This document shows, piece by piece, positions 45,162 to 54,316 of a stretch of 64,000 bases of DNA (position 1 is its first letter; each line of letters opens with the position of its first letter). A program made the position numbers and the translations under genes. This DNA comes from an uncultured Alistipes sp. GTDB taxonomy: Bacteria > Bacteroidota > Bacteroidia > Bacteroidales > Rikenellaceae. The notes below the pieces were generated by a model, which saw only the letters and a list, made by a program, of their open reading frames with translations, ran no database searches and was not told the DNA's origin. The stretch lies in the NCBI GenBank assembly GCA_947591475.1, contig CANQDE010000002.1, positions 248,001-312,000 on the forward strand, read 5' to 3'.

Positions 45162-46174
45162 TCAATCATCCATGCTTGCATTTCCGGCGAAACGAACTCT
45201 TCGAACCCGCCGCCGGCTCCCGCCAAAATAAAATAAACCTTGATTCCGGGCATCCGCTCCACAGCGGCCAGCGCATCGTCGGCCCCCATAGCTAAAAGCA
45301 TCGTGCCGAGAGCGTCCGCCTCGGCGCAGGTCGGTGCGGCAACCGTTACCGACAACAGGCGCGAAAGCACGCTCCGGCCCGTTCGCGGATCGATCGTATG
45401 GGCGACCTTGTTGCCCTGTTCGTCGAAATAGAACCGGCGATAGTTGCCCGAAGTCGCCAATCCGCCCTCGTGCATCCGCAACCGCTGCTGGAGGAACTCG
45501 CCATCGGACTGATTGCCGTCGAACGGACTTTCGATGCCGACCCGCCACGCCTCGCCGTGCGGATTGACGCCCCGGCAACGCAGTTCGCCCCCGATATCGA
45601 CGATGTAATTCTCCGCACCCGCCGCCTCGACCAATGCGGCCAACAGATCGACCGTATAGCCTTTGGCGATGGAGTTGAAATCCAACTGCACGCGCGGGTC
45701 GCTCTTCACGAGCCGGTCGCCCTCGATGCGCACCTTGTCGCGCCCGACGAAAGCGAGCAACGAATCGAGATTCGGAGCCGCCCGCCGTTCCTTTCCGGCG
45801 AATCCCAACGCCTCGGTCAACGGCTTGATGGTAATGTCGTAACGGCCGTCGCTCAAAGCACCGATGCTGTCGGCCAAGCGCAAACAATAAGCGATGTGGC
45901 GGTCGATGCGGTCGGTCTCGTTGCGGTTGAGCCGGCTCAACAACGACGTCGAATCGAAAATCGACATCGAAGCCTTGGCTTCGGCATCGAGTTCCAGCAT
46001 CCGCCCGCGCAACTCCTGTGCCGAGACATTCCGCACGTCGGCGACGACGTGGAGCGTCGTGCCGAGCATCACGCCGTCGACCGTCGTATAAGCCGGCCGT
46101 TCGCCGCAAGCCGCCGCGATGACCGCGACGAACCAGACGACCGAAATTCCTGCAAAAAGTCTTTTTCTACGCAT
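45158..46174 (-). CDS. apbE: FAD:protein FMN transferase, lipoprotein
   Basis: ApbE attaches FMN covalently to Thr in target flavoproteins such as the NQR and RNF subunits. The 338-residue protein has a lipoprotein signal with Cys at 23 (VWFVAVIAAAC), then VDGVMLGTTLHVV, SIFDSTSLLSRLNRNET, VQLDFNSIAKGYTVDLLAAL and NYIVDIGGELRCRG. HTIDPRTGRSVLSRLLSVTV and CAEADALGTMLLAMG carry the C-terminal metal-binding residues. The ATG at 46174 gives a normal signal peptide. No NQR/RNF genes are nearby. Confidence 0.94.
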   Translation of the reverse strand: MRRKRLFAGISVVWFVAVIAAACGERPAYTTVDGVMLGTTLHVVADVRNVSAQELRGRMLELDAEAKASMSIFDSTSLLSRLNRNETDRIDRHIAYCLRLADSIGALSDGRYDITIKPLTEALGFAGKERRAAPNLDSLLAFVGRDKVRIEGDRLVKSDPRVQLDFNSIAKGYTVDLLAALVEAAGAENYIVDIGGELRCRGVNPHGEAWRVGIESPFDGNQSDGEFLQQRLRMHEGGLATSGNYRRFYFDEQGNKVAHTIDPRTGRSVLSRLLSVTVAAPTCAEADALGTMLLAMGADDALAAVERMPGIKVYFILAGAGGGFEEFVSPEMQAWMIE

Positions 46175-46194
46175 CGTTTCCACCGATCGGACTA

Positions 46195-46202
46195 CAAATT
46201 TA
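46195..46202 (-). promoter_or_regulatory. -7 box of apbE (TAAATTTG)
   Basis: TAAATTTG on the minus strand, 20 nt before the apbE ATG at 46174. No clear -33 TTTG. Confidence 0.55.
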
Positions 46203-46285
46203 CGATTTTCTCCCCATTTTTCGTCTTTTCGACCGAAAAGATGCAACATTTTCGATTTTCGGCTTTCGAATTCGGGATTATTTCG

Positions 46286-46293
46286 TACCTTTG
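46286..46293 (+). promoter_or_regulatory. -7 box of rpsO (TACCTTTG)
   Basis: TACCTTTG lies 73 nt before the rpsO ATG; CTTTCG at about -30 is a weak -33 candidate. The 73-nt leader would leave room for S15 autoregulation, but I cannot assign a structure. Confidence 0.55.
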
Positions 46294-46366
46294 CCGAACG
46301 CTCTGGCGTTATTCACGGTAAGGGGGATGCGTCGTAGAGTGGAACTTTTATTAAACCTTTAATAAA

Positions 46367-46639
46367 ATGGCTTATTTAACAGCAGAGAAAAAGCAAGAGC
46401 TTTTCGGTCAGTACGGCAAGTCTAACACCGACACGGGTTCGCCCGAAAGTCAGATCGCGTTGTTTTCGTACCGTATCAACCACCTTACTGAACACCTCAA
46501 AAACAACCGACACGACTTCGGTACCCAGCGCGCGTTGCTGCGCTTGGTCGGTAAGCGGCGCCAGTTGCTGGAGTACCTTAAGGAGGTAGACATCGAACGC
46601 TACCGTGCGATCGTCAAAACGCTCAACCTCCGCAAGTAA
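46367..46639 (+). CDS. rpsO: 30S ribosomal protein S15
   Basis: A 90-residue ribosomal protein that binds the 16S rRNA central domain. The signature NTDTGSPESQIALFSYRINH is followed by LTEHLKNNRHDFGTQRALLR and LVGKRRQLLEYLKEVDIERY. Length is exactly typical. It ends at a terminator; pnp lies 356 bp downstream, as in many bacteria, but with repeats inserted between. Confidence 0.98.
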   Translation: MAYLTAEKKQELFGQYGKSNTDTGSPESQIALFSYRINHLTEHLKNNRHDFGTQRALLRLVGKRRQLLEYLKEVDIERYRAIVKTLNLRK

Positions 46640-46656
46640 TCCGCGAGGCTATGACG

Positions 46657-46700
46657 AGGGCAATTTTTCCCGACAATTTTGGGGAGGGTTGCCCTTTTTA
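46657..46700 (+). terminator. rpsO terminator
   Basis: AGGGCAA and TTGCCCT form the base of the stem, with further CCC/GGG pairing inside, followed by TTTTTATT, 18 bp after the stop. Confidence 0.8.
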
Positions 46701-46704
46701 TTAA

Positions 46705-46965
46705 TTTTTTATTAACTGGTACGGATCGGAACGTTTTCGGGAAAAGAGAACAACGGTCGGCAGTGAAGAAAGCGTTGAAAAGCATGGCAACGATCTAACG
46801 CATCGGGAACGCCTTTCAAAGGGCGCGGAAGCGCCCACAACCGTTAGTAGCGAATCAACCGCCCATCGCGTCAATAAAAAGGCCCTTTTATAAGGGCCGC
46901 CTTTCAAAAGGCGAAGCGACCACAACCACCGGAAGCATAGCAACGGTTAATCGCGCTAATCAAAG
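46705..46965 (+). repeat. Composite repeat E/B between rpsO and pnp, copy B4
   Basis: A reversed family E end (TTTTTTATTAACTGGTACGG, 46705-46724) is followed by the B core (CGGCAGTGAAGAAAGCGTTG then ACGATCTAACGCATCGGGAA), a GGCCCTTTTATAAGGGCC hairpin, a CGCCTTTCAAAAGGCG hairpin, and AATCGCGCTAATCAAAG ending 30 bp before pnp. The whole 356-bp gap holds no gene. Confidence 0.78.
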
Positions 46966-46995
46966 AAACTACATATAATGGATTATAAATAAAAA

Positions 46996-49236
46996 ATGGA
47001 AGAAAAGAAGCTGTACAATGCAGTCCGCAAGATCATCACGCTGGGCGACGGTCGCCAGATCGAGATCGAAACGGGCAAACTGGCCAAACAGGCCGACGGC
47101 GCGGTAGTCGTCCGGATGGGCGACACGATGCTGCTCGGTACCGTGGTGGCCGCCAAGGACGCCAAACCCGACACCGACTTCATGCCCTTGCAAGTCGAGT
47201 ACAAGGAGAAATACGCTGCCGCAGGCCGCTATCCGGGCGGTTTCATGAAACGCGAGGGCAAAGCCAACGATGCAGAAATCCTCACCGCACGTCTCATCGA
47301 CCGTGCGCTCCGTCCGCTGTTCCCGTCGGACTACCACGCCGAAGTCTACGTTACGGTCAATCTGATTTCGGCCGACAAAGACATCCAACCCGATGCGCTG
47401 GCCGGTCTGGCCGCATCGGCCGCTTTGGCCGTATCGGACATTCCGTTCGGCGGCCCGATTTCGGAAGTGCGCGTCGTCCGCAAGAACGGCCAATACGCCA
47501 TCAATCCGGGCTTCTCGGAGATGGCCGAATGCGACTTGGACATCATGGTCGGCGGTACCATCGACAACATCTTAATGGTCGAAGGCGAGATGAAGGAGGT
47601 TTCCGAAGAGGTCATGCTCGGAGCTATCAAATTCGCTCACGAAGAGATCAAGAAACATTGCGCCGTACAGATCGAACTGTCGAAAGAGTTGGGCAAGGAT
47701 GTGAAACGCACCTACTGCCACGAGGTCAATGACGAGGAACTGCGTCAGACGATCATTCGGGAACTCTACGACAAGGCCTATGCAATCGCAACGAGCGGCA
47801 CGATGAAGCACGAACGCGAGGAGAAATTCGAAGCGCTCGAAGCCGAATTCGCATCGCGCTACACCGAAGAGGAGTTGGTTGAAAAAGCTCCGCTCATCCA
47901 CAAATATTTCCACGACGACGTACAGAAAAAGGCCATGCGCCGCATGATTCTCGACGAGGGCAAGCGGCTCGACGGCCGTCGCACGGACGAAATCCGGCCC
48001 ATTTGGTGCGAGGTGGGCTATCTGCCCTCCGCTCACGGTTCGGCCATCTTCACCCGCGGCGAAACGCAGTCGCTGTCGACCGTAACGCTCGGCACGAAAC
48101 TCGACGAAAAGGTCAAGGACGAAGTTTTGGTACAGGGTACCGAGCAATTCGTCCTGCATTACAACTTCCCGCCGTTCTCGACGGGCGAGGCGAAGGCCGC
48201 TCGCGGTCTGAGCCGTCGCGAAATCGGCCACGGCCACTTGGCATGGCGAGCCTTGAAGCCGATGGTGCCGGTCGGCGAGGAAAATCCCTACGCCGTGCGC
48301 GTGGTTTCGGACATTCTCGAATCGAACGGTTCGTCGTCGATGGCAACCGTCTGCGCCGGCACGCTGGCCCTGATGGATGCCGGTGTCAAGCTGAAAAAAC
48401 CGGTATCGGGCATCGCCATGGGGTTGATTTCCGATTCGGAGAGCGGCAAGTGGGCCGTTCTGTCGGACATCCTGGGCGACGAAGACCACTTGGGCGACAT
48501 GGACTTCAAGGTAACGGGTACCCGCGACGGCATCACCGCCACGCAGATGGACATCAAGGTCGACGGTCTGTCCTATGAGGTGCTGGCCGCTGCGCTGGAA
48601 CAGGCCCGCAAAGGACGTCTGCACATTCTCGACATCCTGACCGACTGCATTGCCGAACCGCGTGCGGACTATAAACCGTGCGTGCCGCGCATCGTGCAGA
48701 TCACGATTCCGCAGGATGCCATCGGTGCGGTCATCGGCCCGGGTGGAAAGGTCATCCAAGACATCCAGAAGACCACCAACACCACCATCACCATCACCGA
48801 AGTGGATAACAAAGGACTCGTCGACATCTTCGGCGTGGACAAGGAGGCGCTCGATGGAGCACTGGCCCGCATCAAAGCCATCGTGGCCGTTCCGGAGGTG
48901 GGCGAAACCTATCACGGTACGATTCGTTCGATCGTGGCATTCGGTGCGTTCGTCGAAATCATGCCGGGCAAGGATGCGTTGCTCCACATCTCGGAGATCG
49001 ACTACAAACGCTTCGAAACGATGGAGGAGACCGGTCTGAAAGAAGGCGACGAAATCGACGTCAAACTGATCGGCATCGACCCGAAAACGGGCAAACTCAA
49101 GCTGTCGCACAAAGCGCTGTTGCCCAAGCCGGAAGGCTACGTGGAACGGGAACGCCGTCCGCGTCCCGAACGGGGCGAACGCCGCGATTTCCGTGAACAC
49201 CGCGGAAACCACGATCACGACCACGAAAACGAATAA
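46996..49236 (+). CDS. pnp: Polyribonucleotide nucleotidyltransferase (PNPase)
   Basis: A 746-residue 3'-5' phosphorolytic exoribonuclease of RNA turnover. Two RNase PH-like domains (first: [40 protein letters not shown]; second: [40 protein letters not shown]) flank an alpha-helical linker. A KH domain ([20 protein letters not shown]) and an S1 domain ([20 protein letters not shown]) follow. The C-terminus is an Arg/His-rich tail. Confidence 0.98.
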   Translation: MEEKKLYNAVRKIITLGDGRQIEIETGKLAKQADGAVVVRMGDTMLLGTVVAAKDAKPDTDFMPLQVEYKEKYAAAGRYPGGFMKREGKANDAEILTARLIDRALRPLFPSDYHAEVYVTVNLISADKDIQPDALAGLAASAALAVSDIPFGGPISEVRVVRKNGQYAINPGFSEMAECDLDIMVGGTIDNILMVEGEMKEVSEEVMLGAIKFAHEEIKKHCAVQIELSKELGKDVKRTYCHEVNDEELRQTIIRELYDKAYAIATSGTMKHEREEKFEALEAEFASRYTEEELVEKAPLIHKYFHDDVQKKAMRRMILDEGKRLDGRRTDEIRPIWCEVGYLPSAHGSAIFTRGETQSLSTVTLGTKLDEKVKDEVLVQGTEQFVLHYNFPPFSTGEAKAARGLSRREIGHGHLAWRALKPMVPVGEENPYAVRVVSDILESNGSSSMATVCAGTLALMDAGVKLKKPVSGIAMGLISDSESGKWAVLSDILGDEDHLGDMDFKVTGTRDGITATQMDIKVDGLSYEVLAAALEQARKGRLHILDILTDCIAEPRADYKPCVPRIVQITIPQDAIGAVIGPGGKVIQDIQKTTNTTITITEVDNKGLVDIFGVDKEALDGALARIKAIVAVPEVGETYHGTIRSIVAFGAFVEIMPGKDALLHISEIDYKRFETMEETGLKEGDEIDVKLIGIDPKTGKLKLSHKALLPKPEGYVERERRPRPERGERRDFREHRGNHDHDHENE

Positions 49237-49320
49237 TCCGAACGGCGATTTTCCGAGGGTAAACGACAAAAGTCAATTATATCCATTCGCGTACCAACGG
49301 TCGTAAGACCTAATTTGTTT

Positions 49321-49413
49321 CGGTTCCCCGACCTAAGTCCCCGCCAAGGCGGGGGTTTGGGGGTGGGTCCAAACTGAATACGCGGCCAAAGGCCGCGAGG
49401 AACGGCGGTCGGA
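49321..49413 (+). repeat. Family A element, copy A5 (core only)
   Basis: The two hairpins (CCCCGCCaaGGCGGGG; CGCGGCCaaaGGCCGCG) and the linking GGTGGGTCCAAACT remain. The terminal inverted repeats are not recognisable. Confidence 0.65.
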
Positions 49414-49517
49414 TTTGAAAATCCAAATCAAAAAAACGCTGGTACATTAAGATATATAGTCGCGCGATAAAAACCGGCCGTTTATCCTCGGATGTTGCAT
49501 TTTTGAATTTTGTTTTT

Positions 49518-49525
49518 TATATTTG
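49518..49525 (+). promoter_or_regulatory. -7 box of the OmpA/TPR lipoprotein gene (TATATTTG)
   Basis: TATATTTG lies 69 nt before the ATG at 49595. GTTG at about 49494 is a weak -33 candidate. Confidence 0.65.
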
Positions 49526-49594
49526 CATCGTGTAAAAGTGTTTCGGAACCGACGCTTCCGAAACAGAAACAAAACAATAACCAAACAACTCATT

Positions 49595-51325
49595 ATGAAA
49601 AACGTCATTAAGTTGAGCCTCGCGCTCGCTATTGCTGCACTCGCTTTCTCGAGCTGCAACTGCTTCAAGCAGATGGCCCGGAATCGGGAAGACGTCAAAG
49701 TAACCGTCGATCCCGAGGTCTTGGCTCTCAACAACGGTATTGTCGCTGCCGATATCCACGTCAGCATCCCCGTTGAATACTTCCACAAGAAAGCGATCGT
49801 AAAGGTAACGCCCGTCATCGTATTCGCGGGCGGCGAAGTGGCCGGTACACCCAAATTCTATCAGGGTTCGAAAGTGAAGGAGAACTACACCGTAGTCGAC
49901 AAGACCAGCGGCGGCAACTTCACCCAGCACGTCGAGTTTCCCTATGACCCGCGCATGGATCAGTGCGAACTTCAGGTGCGTGCCGAAATCCAGTGCCCGA
50001 AAGGCACCTGCAAAGAGCTCACGCTCGTCAATCTGAACACCGGTGCACTTCCGACGGAAGAAGAAGCTGCCATTTTGGCCGGCAACGACGAAGCTGCCAA
50101 AGCCGCTATCGCCAAAGAGTTCGGTCTGACGATCGCTTACGGTCTGAATACGCTTCAGAAAGACATCAAGTACGGTGAGCTCATGGAGCCGATGGCCAAC
50201 AACTACAAGAAGGTAACCACCGTAGTGAACAAAACCGACCTGCTCTATGCGATCAACTCGTCGACCGTAACGAAAAAGAACGAGCGCAAAGCCAACCTCG
50301 GTGAGTTCAAAGCCGACGTCGATCAGAAACTCGACAACGACCGTGCAACGCAGAACATCGCCGTGAAGGGTTATGCTTCGCCCGACGGTCCCGAGAAGTT
50401 CAACGACAAGCTGTCGGAAGCTCGTAGCAAGTCCGGTAAGAAGGTCGTAGCCAAACTGTTGAAAGATTCGGGTCTCGACATCGACGCGGCCGCTTACGGC
50501 GAAGACTGGGAAGGCTTCAAGGAGTTGGTCGAGAAATCGAACATCAAGGACAAGAACCTGATTCTCCAAGTATTGAGCCTTTACAGCTCGTCGACGCAGC
50601 GCGAAAGCGAAATCAAGAACATGGCTACCGTATTCGATGAACTGAAGAGCGATATTCTGCCCGAACTGCGTCGTGCACAGATCGTCAACAGCACCGACAT
50701 TCAGGGTAAGACCGATGCCGAAATCATGGCTGCTTTCCGCAACGGCGACGAACTCACCGTCGAGGAGTACCTCTATGCTGCCGAAACGCTGGCTAATGGC
50801 GTAGACGAAGAAGTTGCTATTCTGACCGCAGCATCGAAGAAATACAACGACGCTCGCGTATGGAACAACCTCGGTGTCGCTCAGACGAACGCCGGCGACA
50901 AAGCCGCTGCGTTGAATTCGTTCGCCAAGGCTGCCAAATTGGATTCGTCGAAAGAGCTCAACAAGAACCTCTTGCTGTCCAACTTAGCAAACGGCAATAC
51001 CAACGAGGCTAAGAAATATGCAGCCGCTGCCGACGCTGAGAGCAAAGCTGCTATGGCTGCTGCAACGGGCGACTACAAGACGGCTGAAGGTACATTGACC
51101 GGTTACAATCAGGCAGTTGCCGCCATCATGAACAACGACCTCGCAACGGCTAAGAAAGCCATCGCCAAGGACAAGTCGGCCGATGCCGATTATCTGCGTG
51201 CCATCATCGCAACCCGCGAAGGCGACCAGTCGACGGCCAATGCCGAGTTGAAGAGCGCTATCTCGAAGAATCCGGAGCTGGCTCAGAAAGCTGCCAAGGA
51301 TGCCAACCTGAAAATGGTTCACTAA
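49595..51325 (+). CDS. Lipoprotein with OmpA-like region and C-terminal TPR repeats
   Basis: A 576-residue exported protein; the N-terminus has a lipoprotein signal with Cys at 21 (LALAIAALAFSSC). After an N-terminal beta-rich region comes a stretch like the OmpA peptidoglycan-binding fold (TQNIAVKGYASPDGPEKFND then KLSEARSKSGKKVVAKLLKD). The C-terminal half is TPR-like (ARVWNNLGVAQTNAGDKAAA; SKELNKNLLLSNLANGNTNE) and Ala/Lys-rich. This architecture is common in Bacteroidetes envelopes and may tether the outer membrane to peptidoglycan. The consensus -7 box and strong terminator suggest high expression. Confidence 0.85.
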   Translation: MKNVIKLSLALAIAALAFSSCNCFKQMARNREDVKVTVDPEVLALNNGIVAADIHVSIPVEYFHKKAIVKVTPVIVFAGGEVAGTPKFYQGSKVKENYTVVDKTSGGNFTQHVEFPYDPRMDQCELQVRAEIQCPKGTCKELTLVNLNTGALPTEEEAAILAGNDEAAKAAIAKEFGLTIAYGLNTLQKDIKYGELMEPMANNYKKVTTVVNKTDLLYAINSSTVTKKNERKANLGEFKADVDQKLDNDRATQNIAVKGYASPDGPEKFNDKLSEARSKSGKKVVAKLLKDSGLDIDAAAYGEDWEGFKELVEKSNIKDKNLILQVLSLYSSSTQRESEIKNMATVFDELKSDILPELRRAQIVNSTDIQGKTDAEIMAAFRNGDELTVEEYLYAAETLANGVDEEVAILTAASKKYNDARVWNNLGVAQTNAGDKAAALNSFAKAAKLDSSKELNKNLLLSNLANGNTNEAKKYAAAADAESKAAMAAATGDYKTAEGTLTGYNQAVAAIMNNDLATAKKAIAKDKSADADYLRAIIATREGDQSTANAELKSAISKNPELAQKAAKDANLKMVH

Positions 51326-51367
51326 AATCAAGAATGCTTCATCGGGCGTTTTGCCCTGATGATCGGA

Positions 51368-51398
51368 AGCCCGAACAATGTGTTCGGGCTTCTTTTTT
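51368..51398 (+). terminator. Terminator after the OmpA/TPR lipoprotein gene
   Basis: AGCCCGAACA and TGTTCGGGCT pair perfectly around ATG and are followed by TCTTTTTT. Confidence 0.93.
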
Positions 51399-51451
51399 GC
51401 ATGATAAAAATTTATTCGGTGCGAAAAGCGGACAAACCGAATTATTTTTTC

Positions 51452-51459
51452 TATATTTG
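51452..51459 (+). promoter_or_regulatory. -7 box upstream of deoC (TATATTTG)
   Basis: TATATTTG 310 nt before the deoC ATG, upstream of the tandem family E units. If it is the deoC promoter, the leader contains all the repeats. Confidence 0.45.
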
Positions 51460-51560
51460 TTTTGTGAACTGTTCTATGGTCGTTCGGCTCAAACGTCCGA
51501 ATCGGCAAACCGACATAACAGTGTGCAAACAAGCGGTGAAAACTTCCAAAGGGGGCTCGC

Positions 51561-51766
51561 CCTACCCGTTAACTAAAACATTACGAGGCTTTCGACTGTA
51601 ACAAAAGACTAAAAACGGTCCTCGCCGTACCAATATAAAACATTGCGGTTCCCGACTATAATGGAATGACCAAAAACGATGGGAACCGTACCAATTAATA
51701 AAAGGGGAAACAGCACGGAACCGAGACGGAACCTTATCACCAGCCTCGCCGTACCAGTTAATAAAA
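51561..51766 (+). repeat. Tandem family E repeat, about 62-bp period, four copies
   Basis: CCTACCCGTTAACTAAAA (51561), CCGTACCAATATAAAA (51625), CCGTACCAATTAATAAAA (51686) and CCGTACCAGTTAATAAAA (51749) recur at 64, 61 and 63 bp. The intervening segments are related (AACATTACGAGG/AACATTGCGG; CGACTGTAA/CGACTATAA; AAAAACG). The last copy ends 2 nt before the deoC ATG. Confidence 0.75.
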
Positions 51767-51768
51767 AT

Positions 51769-52647
51769 ATGGAATACGCCAACCGACTCAACGAATACGC
51801 TCCGGCATGGAGCGCAGGACAAGTGGATGCCGAAGTCGCTCGCATCCGCGAGGTTGCTCTCCGCAACCGGAATACAGATGTTTATAAATTCTGCTATTCG
51901 ACTATCGACCTTACGACCCTTTCGTGCAACGATTCCGTAACTTCCGTTACGGAGTTCGCCCGAAAAGCAGCGGCTTTCTACGAATTGTACCCCCATATCC
52001 CCAATGTCGCATCCATCTGCGTCTATCCTGCGTTCGTCGAGACCGTCGGCGTGGCCGTCGACGGAACGCCGATGCGCATCACCTCGGTCGGCGGCGGATT
52101 TCCGGCTTCGCAAACCTTTTTGGAGGTGAAGGCGTTGGAAGTGGCAATGGCCGTGGAGAACGGAGCCGACGAAGTGGACATCGTGCTGAACGTCGGTCGG
52201 ATGCTGACGGGCGAGTACGACGAAGCGGCCAACGAGGTGGAGGTGATCCGCTCGGAGATGGACAAAGACATCGTGTTGAAGGTCATCATCGAATCGGGGG
52301 CACTGAAAACGCCGGAATTGATTCGCAAGGCATCGTTGCTTTCGATCTTCGCGGGCGCCGATTTCGTCAAGACCTCAACGGGCAAAATCGACGTTGCAGC
52401 AACACCCGAAGCGGCATTGGTCATGTGTCAGGCGATTCGCGACTATCACGAAAAGACCGGACGCAAAGTCGGCTTCAAAGCGGCCGGCGGCGTACGCACA
52501 CCCGAAGATGCGGCACTTTACTATACGATCGTCGAGGAGACGCTCGGCAAGGAGTGGCTGACCCCCGATTTGTTCCGCATCGGAGCCTCGTCGGCAGCGA
52601 ACAACCTGCTGACGGCTATCGAGGGACATCCGGTAAAGTATTATTGA
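51769..52647 (+). CDS. deoC: Deoxyribose-phosphate aldolase
   Basis: A 292-residue class I aldolase that cleaves 2-deoxyribose 5-phosphate to acetaldehyde and glyceraldehyde 3-phosphate. The Schiff-base Lys is in GADFVKTSTGKIDVAATPEA, the second catalytic Lys in KVGFKAAGGVRTPEDAALYY, and the catalytic Asp in ADEVDIVLNVGRML. Start 51769 was chosen because the in-frame codons upstream are repeat sequence. It is monocistronic and followed by family A copy A6. Confidence 0.95.
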   Translation: MEYANRLNEYAPAWSAGQVDAEVARIREVALRNRNTDVYKFCYSTIDLTTLSCNDSVTSVTEFARKAAAFYELYPHIPNVASICVYPAFVETVGVAVDGTPMRITSVGGGFPASQTFLEVKALEVAMAVENGADEVDIVLNVGRMLTGEYDEAANEVEVIRSEMDKDIVLKVIIESGALKTPELIRKASLLSIFAGADFVKTSTGKIDVAATPEAALVMCQAIRDYHEKTGRKVGFKAAGGVRTPEDAALYYTIVEETLGKEWLTPDLFRIGASSAANNLLTAIEGHPVKYY

Positions 52648-52658
52648 TAAGGGTAACT

Positions 52659-52841
52659 ATATACCATTTTACACCGAATCGAGATGGCGAACGGATTCAC
52701 ATTGCCGTCGGTCGTGCCGCTCGCGGCAAAGCCGCGTTTACAGATTTGACCCACCCCCAAACCCCCGCCTTGGCGGGGGCTTCAGTCGGAACCCGCAAGG
52801 TCATACGGCTTTGGATTACCGTCGGTGTAAATTTGTAGATA
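52659..52841 (-). repeat. Family A MITE-like element, copy A6 (183 bp)
   Basis: A full-length inverted copy starting 12 bp after the deoC stop. Its ends are TATATACCATTTTACACCGA and the complement of TATCTACAAATTTACACCGA. Both hairpins are intact. Confidence 0.88.
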
Positions 52842-52874
52842 ATCGCCTTAATATTAATATGGGTGCCACGAAAG

Positions 52875-52905
52875 AAAAAGGGACGTTCCGGAACGTCCTT
52901 TTTTT
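52875..52905. terminator. Bidirectional terminator
   Basis: AAAAAGGGACGTTCC and GGAACGTCCTTTTTTT form a perfect stem with A- and T-tracts, between convergent deoC and the small membrane-protein gene. Confidence 0.92.
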
Positions 52906-52925
52906 CGTAATGCACGAAGCCGAAA

Positions 52926-53129
52926 TCAAGGCTTCCGGCGAAACAGTTTTTGGATCCATGCAGCGACAATCGGGCCGAATGCACCGACAATCGCCACACC
53001 GAAGCCCACCAAAAGCGCCTCTTCATAAGCATATCGTCCGGTAAGCAGCAACACTCCCGCACCAAAAACGGCTATCAGCACCAAAGCCAGCACGAACGAA
53101 ATCGCCGTTCTCACCCTGTCTCCGTTCAT
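52926..53129 (-). CDS. Small two-helix membrane protein
   Basis: A 67-residue protein: MNGDRVRTAISFVLALVLIA begins the first helix, a GRYAYEE loop follows, then a second helix (LLVGFGVAIVGAFGPIVAAW) and a basic tail (IQKLFRRKP). The family is not recognised. Its start lies 29 bp after the gcvT stop on the same strand, so it is likely cotranscribed. A GTG/ATG start up to four codons earlier (53141) is possible. The longer open frame further upstream overlaps gcvT and is not coding. Confidence 0.7.
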   Translation of the reverse strand: MNGDRVRTAISFVLALVLIAVFGAGVLLLTGRYAYEEALLVGFGVAIVGAFGPIVAAWIQKLFRRKP

Positions 53130-53158
53130 CGGGCATCGCATTTCGGAAAAGTTCCGCA

Positions 53159-54259
53159 CTACACGAACGGCACCTTGACCACCTCGGCCCGCAATAGGCG
53201 GTCGCGGATGATGACTGCAATTACGCTGCCCGGTTTGGCGAACTCCGCAGCGACATACCCCATGCCGATGCCCGTTTTCAGACACGGCGACATCGTTCCC
53301 GAAGTAACGTGCCCCATCTCCTTGCCCTCGGGCGTCGCCAACGTATAACCATGGCGCGGAATGCCTCGGTCGATCATCTTGAAACCGACCAATTTGCGGC
53401 TTACGCCATCGGCTTTCTGCTTTTCCAAAACGGCCCGATCGATAAAATCTTTGCCGTCGGCGAATTTCGTGATCCAACCCAACCCCGCTTCAATGGGTGA
53501 AGTCGTATCGTCGATGTCGTTGCCGTAGAGGCAGAATCCCTTTTCGAGCCGAAGCGTGTCGCGGGCGCCCAGACCGATGTTCTTCAAACCGTACTCCGCA
53601 CCGGCCTCCCAGAGCGCTTTCCAAAGTTTTTCGCCGTCTTCGTTGGCCACGTAAATCTCGCAGCCGCCCGCTCCGGTGTAACCCGTAATCGAAAGAATGG
53701 CATTGCATCCGGCCACCGTCATCTTGCGGAAGGTGTAATACTCCATCTGCTCGACCGGCTCGGCGCATATTTTCTGCACGATTTTCATTGCAGAAGGCCC
53801 CTGCACAGCCAACTGGCAGATTTCGTCCGACGCATTATACAGCTCTTTGCCGTGGCCCGCCCCCATTCCGAAGGCCTTGCCCTCGGCGCAGATATGCGCC
53901 CAATCCTTGTCGATGTTGGCGGCATTGACGCAAAGCATGTAGGTCTCGGCGTCGATCCGATAGACGAGAATATCGTCGACAATGCCGCCGCGACCATTGG
54001 GCATGCAGGAATACTGCACCTTGCCGTCGTAGAGTTTCGCGACGTCGTTCGTCGTGATGCGCTGCAGCAGCGCGAGCGCTTTCGGGCCCTTGACCCAGAT
54101 TTCGCCCATGTGGCTGACATCGAACACGCCGGCCCCGTTGCGCACAGTCAAATGTTCGTCGTTGATTCCCGTGAACTCGATCGGCATGTTGTAACCGGCG
54201 AATTCGGCCATCTTGGCACCGGCAGCCACGTGGTGCGCGGTAAATACGGTAGTTTTCAT
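53159..54259 (-). CDS. gcvT: Aminomethyltransferase, glycine cleavage T protein
   Basis: A 366-residue folate-dependent enzyme that releases ammonia from the aminomethyl-H protein and forms methylene-THF. Family motifs: [59 protein letters not shown] and [20 protein letters not shown]. The ATG at 54259 gives [20 protein letters not shown], the normal N-terminus. gcvH and gcvP are not in the window. kbl, another glycine-linked gene, lies 4.5 kb away. Confidence 0.96.
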   Translation of the reverse strand: MKTTVFTAHHVAAGAKMAEFAGYNMPIEFTGINDEHLTVRNGAGVFDVSHMGEIWVKGPKALALLQRITTNDVAKLYDGKVQYSCMPNGRGGIVDDILVYRIDAETYMLCVNAANIDKDWAHICAEGKAFGMGAGHGKELYNASDEICQLAVQGPSAMKIVQKICAEPVEQMEYYTFRKMTVAGCNAILSITGYTGAGGCEIYVANEDGEKLWKALWEAGAEYGLKNIGLGARDTLRLEKGFCLYGNDIDDTTSPIEAGLGWITKFADGKDFIDRAVLEKQKADGVSRKLVGFKMIDRGIPRHGYTLATPEGKEMGHVTSGTMSPCLKTGIGMGYVAAEFAKPGSVIAVIIRDRLLRAEVVKVPFV

Positions 54260-54316
54260 AGCGATATGCAATTTTTCGTTTCTCTCACAGATTCCGATCG
54301 GCCGACCGGAGGCCCC

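Larger units (their letters stand above)
49237..49594. other. Intergenic region between pnp and the OmpA/TPR lipoprotein gene
   Basis: The 358 bp hold no gene. A degenerate family A core (A5) lies in the middle. The right half is A/T-rich and carries the promoter of the next gene, with a leader of about 65 nt. Confidence 0.6.

Noticed and set aside
47572..49269. 565-codon minus-strand frame opposite pnp
   Set aside because: pnp is certain by its RNase PH, KH and S1 motifs; the opposing frame is Val/Phe/Arg-rich with no recognisable domain.
51561..51766. Tandem repeat as a CRISPR array
   Set aside because: Only the 16-18 bp end is well conserved, the intervening segments are related to each other rather than unique, and no cas genes are present.
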